Assembly (NCBI GenBank): GCA_946624005.1
Contig: CAMORS010000016.1
Coordinates: 1-42,942 of the forward strand
DNA from: an uncultured Prevotella sp.
GTDB taxonomy: Bacteria > Bacteroidota > Bacteroidia > Bacteroidales > Bacteroidaceae
Direction: 5' to 3'
Length of the DNA: 42,942 bases
In this document: positions 1 through 6,901 of the stretch, in pieces
How positions within the stretch are numbered: the first letter of the stretch is position 1
Layout of the letters: each line of letters starts with the position of its first letter
The notes under the pieces: model-generated
The model's database searches: none
Told to the model about the DNA's origin: nothing
What the model saw: only the letters and a program-made list of their open reading frames with translations
Program-made: the position numbers and the translations under genes

Positions 1-2
1 TA

Positions 3-2440
3 GCAACGTTCACTGACCTGCTGACCCTGGAGGGCAAGGCCGACTACACGGAGGGTAAGGCCTTCCTGATCGAGGCAGAGAGTGGCAGTGCCACCATCAA
101 GGTAACCTCCAGCGAGACCGTGCTGACGGAAATCATGGAGGACGGCGTGGCTATGGTAGAGATTACGGGCAATGCCTTCACGAGTGGCGAGTTCACCATC
201 AGCGCCGACAAGGAACTGACGCTGACGAAGGTGTCGCTGCTTGACAATCCCGATACTGCCGAAGGCATTCAGATATGGCCCGCCATCGAGGAGCCCGTCG
301 TCATCGAGACGATGAGCATCGTCGGTGAGCTGACAGGCGGCTGGCCCACGGATACTGACTGGAGCATGGCAAAAGCTATGACACAGGATCCTGACAACGC
401 CAACCTCTGGACGCTGACGCTGGAGAATGTGGAGCTGGAAGCCAAGACCTATCAGTATAAAGCAACTGCCAACGGCAAGTGGGGCGACTATGAGCTTCCC
501 GCCAACGGCAACAACGAATGCACGATAGCCGAAGCCGGCACGTACACGCTGACGTTCACCGCCAATACGGAGACGCACGAGCTGACAGTCCTTCCAGAGA
601 AGCAGGCCGTCGTAACGTTCGTTGACCTGCTGACCCTTCCCGGAGCAGCTGAATACACCGAGGGCAAGGCCTTCATGATTGAGGCAGAGAGTGGCAGTGC
701 CACCATCAAGTTGACCTCCGGTGAGACCGTGCTGACGGAAATCATGGAGGACGGTGTGGCAATGGTAGAGATTACGGGCAACGCCTTCACGAGTGGCGAG
801 TTCACCATCAGTGCCGACAAGGAACTGACATTGACAAAGGTATCGCTGCTTGACAATCCCGATGCCGTTGAAGGCACACAGATATGGCCCGCCATCGAGG
901 AGCCCGTCGTCATCGAGACGATGAGCATCGTCGGCGAGCTGACAGGCGGCTGGCCCACGGATACTGACTGGAGCATGGCAAAAGCTATGACACAGGATCC
1001 TGACAACGCCAACCTCTGGACGCTGACGCTGGAGAATGTGGAGCTGGAAGCCAAGACCTATCAGTATAAAGCAACTGCCAACGGCAAGTGGGGCGACTAT
1101 GAGCTTCCCGCCAACGGCAACAACGAATGCACGATAGCCGAAGCCGGCACGTACACGCTGACGTTCACCGCCAATACGGAGACGCACGAGCTGACAGTCC
1201 TTCCAGAGAAGCAGGCCGTCGTAACGTTCGTTGACCTGCTGACCCTTCCCGGTGCAGCTGAATACACCGAAGGTAAGGCCTTCCGGATAGAGGCAGAGAG
1301 TGGCAGTGCCACCATCAAGGTGACTTCCGGTGAGACCGTGCTGACGGAAACGATGGAGGACGGCGTGGCAATGGTGGAAATCACCAGTGACGCCTTTACC
1401 GAGGGTGAGTTTGTCATCAGCGCCGACAAGGAACTGACGCTGACGAAGGTATCACTGCTCGACAATCCCGATGCCGCTGAAAGCACACAGATATGGCCCG
1501 CCATCGAGGAGCCCGTCGTCATCGAGACGATGAGCATCGTCGGTGAGCTGACAGGCGGCTGGCCCACGGATACTGACTGGAGCATGGCAAAAGCTATGAC
1601 ACAGGATCCCGACAACGCCAACCTCTGGACGCTGACGCTGGAGAATGTGGAGCTGGAAGCCAAGACCTATCAGTATAAAGCAACTGCCAACGGCAAGTGG
1701 GGCGACTATGAGCTTCCCGCCAACGGCAACAACGAATGCACGATAGCCGAAGCCGGCACTTACACGCTGACGTTCACCGCCGATACAGAGGCCCACACGC
1801 TGAATGTCCTTGCAGAGAAGCAGGCTGTAACGACCTTCGTTGACCTGCTGACCCTTCCCGGTGCAGCTGAATACACCGAGGGCAAGGCCTTCATGATTGA
1901 GGCTGAGAGCGGCAGTGCCACCATCAAGTTGACCTCCGGTGAGACCGTCCTGACGGAGACGATGGAGGGAGGCGTGGCAATGGTGGAAATCACCAGTGAC
2001 GCCTTCACCGAGGGTGAGTTTGTCATCAGTGCCGACAAGGAACTGACGCTGACGAAGGTGTCACTGCTCGACAATCCCGATGCCGCTGAAGGCATTCAGA
2101 TATGGCCCGCCATCGAGGAGCCCGTCGTCATCGAGACGATGAGCATCGTCGGCGAGCTGACAGGCGGATGGCCTGATGGTGAAGACTGGAGCATGGCAAA
2201 AGCTATGACACAGGATCCCGACAACGCCAACCTCTGGACGCTGACCGTCGACGAGTTCGCCGTCAGCTTCGAGGAAGGCAGTGAGTCGCGTACCTATGCA
2301 TATAAGGCAACTGCCAACGGCAAGTGGGGCGACTACGAACTGCCTGCCGAAGGCAACAACACGCAGGAGTTCACCGAAGAGGGCAACTACAAGCTCGTCT
2401 TCACCGCCGACACCGAGCTGCACACCCTGACACTCGAGGC
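3..2440 (+). repeat. Tandem 609-bp in-frame repeat, about four copies
   Basis: The codon for F in the TFxDLLTL motif recurs at 9, 618, 1227 and 1836, which is exactly 609 bp (203 codons) apart each time. Copies 1-3 are almost identical in DNA over the MSIVGELTGG module. The fourth copy diverges after about 2170 and carries a small insertion (EEGSESRTYAY region). The array probably continues to the left of the window. Confidence 0.9.
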
Positions 2441-3728
2441 AACCCGACTGGAGACACCCGTAGAGAACGCAGTCATCGCCACTGTTGAGCTGCGCGGCGC
2501 TTTCAACAGTTGGAGCGCAGGTCAGAACATGCTGACAGCTACTGACACGGAGAACACCTACCAGGGCGTGCTCGACCTCACCGACATCGCCTTCGACCAG
2601 GAGTTCAAGCTCGTGGTGAACGCTGAAGGTGGCAACGGTGACATCTGGCTCGGCGGCAACCAGCTGACGATGGACGCTCCCGAAGGATGGATAGCCGAAG
2701 TGTCTGACGGCGCCAACTTCAAGCTCCTCAACTCGACGACAGGCTACCAGACCTACACCGTCACTGCCACATGGACACCGAGCCCCGATGCCGCTGCCGG
2801 ATGGACGCTGAAGATAGAAGGCCTCGACGAACGCGAGGAAATCACGGATGCCGAGATAACCCATGTGCAGATATGTGGCGCTACCGATGAGATGTGGCAG
2901 AACCGCATCGACTTCGACCTGGCTCCCGCTGACGAGGATAATGCTTTCGGCGGACTGCTCGACCTCACAGCGTCGACCGACGACGTGCAGTTCAAGCTCG
3001 TTGTCAACGACAACAACTGGATAGGAACCAATCAGCTGACGCTCGATGCACCCGAAGGATGGGTCGTCGCCGAAGGCAATGGTGGCAACTTCACGCTGAC
3101 CAACAGCACGGCAGGCTACCAGACCTATACCTTCACGGCCACCTGGACACCGAGTCCTGATCCGACAGCAGGCTGGACGCTGAAGATAGAGGGTAAGGAC
3201 GAGCGCGTGGTAGAGATACCCGATGCCGTCATCACCAATGTCGAACTGCGTGGACAGTTCAACGACTGGACAGCCGGCACGACCGTTCTGGAGCCCACCG
3301 ACGTGAAGAATGTCTACGAAGGAACGCTCGACCTCTCCGCCACGAAGGACGATCAGGAGTTCAAGCTCGTCGTCAACGCTGAAGGTGTGGAGAACGACAT
3401 CTGGATAGGCAATGGCAGCGATACCCAGTTCGACGCTCCCGAAGGCTGGATAGTAGGACTGGAGGACGGCGACTGGAACTACGTGCTGAAGAACAGCACC
3501 ACCGGTTACCAGACCTATACCGTCACCGCCACATGGACGCCGAGCAGCGATGCCGGTAAGGGCTGGACGCTGAAGATAGAGGGTAAGGACGAGCGCATCG
3601 CAACAGGCATAGAGGTATGGCGCACCGAGTTCCGCGACGGCCACTACTACAACCTGCAGGGTGTTCGCATCACCAACCCGAAGCGTGGTGTTTATATCCA
3701 CAATGGCCACAAGGTCGTCGTGAAATAA
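3..3728 (+). CDS. Large secreted protein with tandem SusE/SusF-like binding modules (5' end outside window)
   Basis: The reading frame is open to the left edge, so the start codon and any signal peptide lie outside; 1241 residues are visible. The protein has four copies of a 203-residue unit. Each unit holds a module beginning near TFVDLLTL and a module beginning MSIVGELTGGWP that resembles the starch-binding modules of SusE/SusF outer-membrane lipoproteins. Three further modules of about 115-125 residues follow (roughly 2461-2850, 2835-3205, 3206-3600), each with an FNSW/FNDW-like beginning, a FKLVVN strand and a WTLKIEG end. The C-terminal tail (YNLQGVRI...GHKVVVK) is shared with two other proteins here and may be a secretion signal. 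The likely role is polysaccharide binding at the cell surface; the substrate cannot be read from sequence. A strong hairpin follows the stop codon. Confidence 0.75.
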   Translation, partial: ATFTDLLTLEGKADYTEGKAFLIEAESGSATIKVTSSETVLTEIMEDGVAMVEITGNAFTSGEFTISADKELTLTKVSLLDNPDTAEGIQIWPAIEEPVVIETMSIVGELTGGWPTDTDWSMAKAMTQDPDNANLWTLTLENVELEAKTYQYKATANGKWGDYELPANGNNECTIAEAGTYTLTFTANTETHELTVLPEKQAVVTFVDLLTLPGAAEYTEGKAFMIEAESGSATIKLTSGETVLTEIMEDGVAMVEITGNAFTSGEFTISADKELTLTKVSLLDNPDAVEGTQIWPAIEEPVVIETMSIVGELTGGWPTDTDWSMAKAMTQDPDNANLWTLTLENVELEAKTYQYKATANGKWGDYELPANGNNECTIAEAGTYTLTFTANTETHELTVLPEKQAVVTFVDLLTLPGAAEYTEGKAFRIEAESGSATIKVTSGETVLTETMEDGVAMVEITSDAFTEGEFVISADKELTLTKVSLLDNPDAAESTQIWPAIEEPVVIETMSIVGELTGGWPTDTDWSMAKAMTQDPDNANLWTLTLENVELEAKTYQYKATANGKWGDYELPANGNNECTIAEAGTYTLTFTADTEAHTLNVLAEKQAVTTFVDLLTLPGAAEYTEGKAFMIEAESGSATIKLTSGETVLTETMEGGVAMVEITSDAFTEGEFVISADKELTLTKVSLLDNPDAAEGIQIWPAIEEPVVIETMSIVGELTGGWPDGEDWSMAKAMTQDPDNANLWTLTVDEFAVSFEEGSESRTYAYKATANGKWGDYELPAEGNNTQEFTEEGNYKLVFTADTELHTLTLEATRLETPVENAVIATVELRGAFNSWSAGQNMLTATDTENTYQGVLDLTDIAFDQEFKLVVNAEGGNGDIWLGGNQLTMDAPEGWIAEVSDGANFKLLNSTTGYQTYTVTATWTPSPDAAAGWTLKIEGLDEREEITDAEITHVQICGATDEMWQNRIDFDLAPADEDNAFGGLLDLTASTDDVQFKLVVNDNNWIGTNQLTLDAPEGWVVAEGNGGNFTLTNSTAGYQTYTFTATWTPSPDPTAGWTLKIEGKDERVVEIPDAVITNVELRGQFNDWTAGTTVLEPTDVKNVYEGTLDLSATKDDQEFKLVVNAEGVENDIWIGNGSDTQFDAPEGWIVGLEDGDWNYVLKNSTTGYQTYTVTATWTPSSDAGKGWTLKIEGKDERIATGIEVWRTEFRDGHYYNLQGVRITNPKRGVYIHNGHKVVVK

Positions 3729-3739
3729 TCATACTATCG

Positions 3740-3778
3740 TGGTGGCCGTCAGGAACGTTTGCGTCCTGACGGCCACCA
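3740..3778 (+). terminator. Long perfect hairpin after the repeat-protein gene
   Basis: A 14-15-bp perfect stem (GGTGGCCGTCAGGA pairing with TCCTGACGGCCACC) closes a 9-nt loop 12 bases after the stop codon. There is no T-tract, so it may be a terminator, an mRNA-stabilising hairpin, or an attenuator before the next gene. Confidence 0.6.
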
Positions 3779-3845
3779 TCAACCCAAGAATATATCATTT
3801 TATCAATCAATTTTATAAACAATTTAATCACAATTAAAAAACAAA

Positions 3846-5168
3846 ATGAAAAAGTTATTTTTGACACTCCTCGTAGTAGCTGCGGGGATTGTGTGTACGG
3901 CAAGTGCGGCGAACGTAACAAGGCGTATTGTTGTGGAAAACCAAATGGCCAGTTGGAAAGAATGGAACAATGATGTGTTATATATTTATATATACACAAC
4001 AGAAGGAAAGACTAAACTTAACGGAGATTGGGGAACATCTCAGATGACAAAACAAGGTAGCTATACTTGCGATGGTGCTACTCGTCGCGTATTCTACTAT
4101 GATTTGACCGCAGATGAGAGTGTCTTTGAGAATAGTATCTCGATAATTGTCTTTAATGATTATGGCAAAGCCAAAGAAGATTCATACAACAGAATTAAAT
4201 GGGAAGGTAAGTATAGCAACGATCTTATTATATATGTATACCTCAACAATGGCTATCCTAGTTGGTCAACGCAACCTTTGTCTTACTTTTTGGTCAATTC
4301 GAATGGTGCCTGTCTTTCTACACTGAGCTATACACAGGGAACGCAATTGGCGACTGGAACATATAATAACACAGCTGAAACATTCGCCATTGTTGCTCCC
4401 AACTATGCGCTTTGGGATGGTTTCAGCGGTATACGTGATTGGTCGCTTGTTTATCGTGCAGCGGATGGAAATAATGATTACGATATCAATTCTTTCCAGA
4501 TTTACAATCCGACCATCGATGCCGCCGATAAAGTTATAAAGTTTTCATGGATCGGGAATTACCAGTTGTCGTTTAATATGTTCAACAAGACATCAACGAT
4601 AACCCCTTACATCGAAAAGACCATCGGTGACCATGCTTATTCTTCTTTCAGCAGCGACTATGCTTTTGCCACTCCTGAAGGTGTGACCGCTTACTATGCT
4701 TCTGCCGCTTCGAGCAAGAGCGTAACGCTGTCTCCTGTCACCAATGGCGTTCCTGCCGGTCAGGGTGTCATTCTGAATGGAACAGCTAACGAAACCGTAA
4801 AGCTGACTCCTGCTACCACGACAGACGACCTCTCGGGCAATAAGCTGGTGGCCGTAAAGAGCGGTGTCGCCATTCCTGCTTCGACAGATGGTTCTTACAC
4901 ATACGTCTTTGCTTATCAGAACGACGACCTCGGCTTCTTCAAGCTGACCAACTCTGTGAATGCAACTGCCGATATGGCTTACCTGCAGACATCGGAGGAT
5001 ATCTCTAATGCAAAGGTTGTATTCGGCTTTGACGAGGAAGCAACAGGCATTGAGAGCATTGAGAACACAAAGGCCGACAATGCTATCTACAACCTGAATG
5101 GTGTTCGCGTTGACAATCCCACAAAGGGCATCTTCATCCAGAATGGCAAGAAAGTAATCATCAAATAA
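3846..5168 (+). CDS. Secreted protein of unknown function with Prevotella-type C-terminal tail
   Basis: 440 residues. It begins with a clear signal peptide (MKKLFLTLLVVAAGIVCTASA) and contains aromatic-rich beta-strand sequence in the first 200 residues. A module near residues 265-400 (FATPEGVTAYYASAAS ... VPAGQGVILNG) is seen in many Bacteroidales secreted proteins. It ends TGIESIEN...YNLNGVRV...NGKKVIIK, the same tail style as the upstream giant protein. The first half is visibly AT-richer than the neighbours, a possible sign of different origin. The start was chosen because the signal peptide follows directly. The 58-residue peptide gene lies 27 bp downstream and is probably co-transcribed. 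No enzymatic motif was recognised. Confidence 0.75.
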   Translation: MKKLFLTLLVVAAGIVCTASAANVTRRIVVENQMASWKEWNNDVLYIYIYTTEGKTKLNGDWGTSQMTKQGSYTCDGATRRVFYYDLTADESVFENSISIIVFNDYGKAKEDSYNRIKWEGKYSNDLIIYVYLNNGYPSWSTQPLSYFLVNSNGACLSTLSYTQGTQLATGTYNNTAETFAIVAPNYALWDGFSGIRDWSLVYRAADGNNDYDINSFQIYNPTIDAADKVIKFSWIGNYQLSFNMFNKTSTITPYIEKTIGDHAYSSFSSDYAFATPEGVTAYYASAASSKSVTLSPVTNGVPAGQGVILNGTANETVKLTPATTTDDLSGNKLVAVKSGVAIPASTDGSYTYVFAYQNDDLGFFKLTNSVNATADMAYLQTSEDISNAKVVFGFDEEATGIESIENTKADNAIYNLNGVRVDNPTKGIFIQNGKKVIIK

Positions 5169-5195
5169 GGAAAACTATAAAAAGAAGATAAGAAA

Positions 5196-5372
5196 ATGAA
5201 AAAATATATCAAGCCTACAATCGAAAAGGAAGTTGTAGCAATCGAGAGTGTTATCATGGCTGGTTCTATCAGCGACAATGGTGATGGAACAAAGAACGTC
5301 AGCGTTGGTGGTGAGTTCAACGGTGGAGAACTTCAGGGCAACGAAGGCGGAAGTGTCTGGGACGAAGAATAA
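5196..5372 (+). CDS. 58-residue KKYxKP-type small protein
   Basis: A short ORF starting MKKYIKPTIEKEVVAIESV, then IMAGS, then a Gly/Asn/Asp-rich tail (NGDGT, GGEFNGGE, NEGGSVWDEE). From memory, many Prevotella and Bacteroides genomes encode small proteins with an N-terminal KKYxKPxIE block, a hydrophobic stretch ending in [AS]GS or similar, and a variable glycine- or acid-rich tail; their function is not known to me. The gene is 27 bp after a secreted protein and directly before a strong terminator, so the two form one unit. The clean ORF, conserved-looking start and operon position argue that it is real. There is no typical signal peptide. Confidence 0.7.
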   Translation: MKKYIKPTIEKEVVAIESVIMAGSISDNGDGTKNVSVGGEFNGGELQGNEGGSVWDEE

Positions 5373-5399
5373 TCTCCCCTCATAAACGTTTTTTGTCAT

Positions 5400-5440
5400 C
5401 AGGCGGCGGTGAATCGGTTCACCGTCGCCTGTTTGTTTGC
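5400..5440 (+). terminator. Rho-independent terminator
   Basis: Arms CAGGCGGCGGTGAA and TTCACCGTCGCCTG (one imperfect pair) enclose a TCGG loop and are followed by TTTGTTTG. It sits 28 bases after the small-protein stop codon and ends the 3846-5372 unit. Confidence 0.85.
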
Positions 5441-5472
5441 CTGTCTGCGTTGCACCTGCCACTTATACATTT

Positions 5473-5558
5473 GTAGGAGGTCGCGCTTCCCAGCGTGACA
5501 CCTGCCACGTATTTGCCACTTATGCGCTGTTGCGACGCTGGGAAGCGTCGCCTCCTAC
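5473..5558. repeat. REP-like inverted pair (BIME-like)
   Basis: A forward element at 5473-5496 and an inverted element at 5535-5558 match at 21 of 24 positions. Each is a GTAGGAG foot followed by an 8-bp stem and TCCC loop. The spacer holds the GCCACTTATGCGCT motif found in the other clusters of this family at 11967-12287 and 42507-42640. Confidence 0.8.
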
Positions 5559-5605
5559 GTTCGCTTCGGAGGCCCACTACTATTATGCAAAAACATGAAG
5601 AAAAA

Positions 5606-5637
5606 GTTGCAGGTTTAGAAAAAAGTATATATCTTTG
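5606..5637 (+). promoter_or_regulatory. Bacteroidetes-type promoter for the 48-residue ORF
   Basis: GTTG (one mismatch to TTTG) at 5606-5609, a 20-bp spacer, then TATCTTTG at 5630-5637, an exact fit to TAnnTTTG. The start codon of the small ORF follows 31 bp later. Confidence 0.7.
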
Positions 5638-5668
5638 CATGCAAATGACTTTTGTAAAGAAATAGAAT

Positions 5669-5815
5669 ATGGTAGGAACTGCTTATAAAAACCGCACGCG
5701 CGATGAAATCATTGCCGCTTTTCACGAGTCAATACGCCGCAAGCGTGAGTGGCAGGAACGGGCAGAACAGGAAATCAGGAAGATTCATCAGGAACGCCTT
5801 CAACTGAGCATCTGA
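5669..5815 (+). CDS. Small charged protein, 48 residues, helical
   Basis: MVGTAYKNRTRDEIIAAF then HESIRRKREWQERAEQEIRKIHQERLQLSI. It is rich in Arg, Glu and Gln with a pattern that favours one long amphipathic helix or coiled coil. A matching promoter lies just upstream, which supports expression. From memory, similar short TAYKNRTRDEII proteins occur in other Prevotella genomes with no known function. No downstream partner gene is visible; the next 290 bases hold only short overlapping frames. Confidence 0.55.
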   Translation: MVGTAYKNRTRDEIIAAFHESIRRKREWQERAEQEIRKIHQERLQLSI

Positions 5816-6103
5816 CGTATGAATGCTTTAGACTTGAATCGTGTCAACCGTCTTGCCCCTTATAACTGGTGATGGTCGTCAAGCATTCCGAAGCAGGCTA
5901 TTTGTCCGCTGGTTCAACAACTACTCTCGCCGGGATGCCTATGTTATGCAGACAGTTGAAGTCGAGGAGGGTAATACCCGGAATTTTGCTGCACTCATTG
6001 TACAGAAGTCCAACCCACGGCTTTACGGAAATCTTATCTGAATTCAACGAGCCTATCAGTATTCTGACAAATAAGCCAGAATAAATCAACAGTCCTTTCC
6101 TTT

Positions 6104-6208
6104 TCGTAGGCCGTCTCTGATGTCGTCGTAGACTATCTCTGACCGTCTCGTAGATTATCTCTGACCGCCTCAGAGACTATCTGCGACGCCCTCAGAGACC
6201 ATCTCTGA
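6104..6208. repeat. 22-bp tandem array, five units, imperfect dyads
   Basis: Five 17-bp units at 6104, 6126, 6148, 6170 and 6192 are separated by 5-bp spacers (TGTCG, CCGTC, CCGCC, CGCCC). Unit 5, TCAGAGACCATCTCTGA, is a perfect dyad with 7-bp arms; the others are imperfect versions such as TCGTAGACTATCTCTGA. The spacing is strictly 22 bp. Confidence 0.85.
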
Positions 6209-6250
6209 CATGGTGGTCGTTGTTCTGCCGAGCGCATGGCAATTCATGTT

Positions 6251-6320
6251 TCAAAACCGCCACCTGCAGACTCAAAACCGCCACCTGCAGACTCAAAACC
6301 GCCACCTGCAAGCTCAAAAA
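6251..6320. repeat. 21-bp tandem array, about 3.3 copies
   Basis: TCAAAACCGCCACCTGCA plus three bases recurs at 6251, 6272 and 6293, followed by a decayed partial copy at 6314. The first two copies are identical. Confidence 0.9.
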
Positions 6321-6416
6321 CGGCTCCTTCGAGTGAAAAGTGAGCATAACGGATGTTAATTGCGTGTTAATAAAGCTTTAACAATAAAGCCAGTCTACCC
6401 CCGTTTTTGTAACATT

Positions 6417-6762
6417 GCAACATTGCAACATTAAGAATTAGTACCTTCAACATGTGGACTCGATTAAAAATCGCGATTTTTACTGATAGAAGTATATATT
6501 ATATATATTATTACTATTATTACTATATTATATATATACTATTTTAATATTATTAGCTCGGTTTTAACTCGGTTTTTCCCGTTTAGTGCGCGTTTTTGGT
6601 GCATTGGGTGCCATTTTTGGTTATGTAGGTGCTTGTTTTTGCATCGTCAGGAAGAGGTTTTTCCGGCTTATTGTTACATTACTGTTCTTGACTGATAACA
6701 TAACTTAACGTTTCGAGGGTGTGAAGGTACTAAATGTTATTGTAACAATGTTGCAATGTTGC
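6417..6762. repeat. Inverted-repeat-bounded AT-rich segment
   Basis: The left end has GCAACATTGCAACATT (6417-6432) and TTAGTACCTTC (6438-6448). The right end has the reverse complements GAAGGTACTAA (6723-6733) and AATGTTGCAATGTTGC (6747-6762). The interior holds a perfect 16-bp palindrome AAAAATCGCGATTTTT (6466-6481) and a TATATA-rich run (about 6491-6555). No gene is seen inside. It could be a MITE-like element, a relic, or a regulatory/structural region. Confidence 0.65.
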
Positions 6763-6839
6763 GTTTTCAGGTTCGGATGAACGGTGGATTCGTCAGAACG
6801 GAACGTTATCGTGAAAAGCAAAGAAAAGCGCATTTTTCT

Positions 6840-6870
6840 TTTGCGTTTCTCTCATTTTTTTGTAACTTTG
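6840..6870 (+). promoter_or_regulatory. purL promoter
   Basis: TTTG at 6840-6843, a 19-bp spacer and TAACTTTG at 6863-6870, an exact match to the Bacteroidetes sigma-ABfr consensus. The purL start codon is 32 bp downstream. Confidence 0.85.
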
Positions 6871-6901
6871 TCGCCCAAATAGAAAATATTTGTTTTAGAC
6901 C

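Larger units (their letters stand above)
5816..6901. other. Long gene-poor interval before purL
   Basis: About 1.1 kb. 5816-6103 holds short open frames on both strands that resemble no family I know and is treated as non-coding or relic. Then come a 22-bp array (6104-6208), a 21-bp array (6251-6320), an inverted-repeat-bounded AT-rich segment (6417-6762) and the purL promoter (6840-6870). 6209-6250 and 6326-6416 show nothing further. Confidence 0.6.

Noticed and set aside
2061..3710. 549-codon open frame on the minus strand inside the giant repeat protein gene
   Set aside because: It is antisense to a clear repeat protein, and the codon structure belongs to the plus strand. GC-rich third positions leave the opposite strand open.
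5841..6089. Short overlapping frames on both strands after the 48-residue ORF
   Set aside because: None has a recognisable domain, promoter or conserved-looking composition; judged non-coding or relic.
6104..6320. CRISPR array
   Set aside because: Units are contiguous 21-22-bp repeats with 5-bp or no spacers; CRISPR spacers are about 30 bp and unique, and no cas gene is present.
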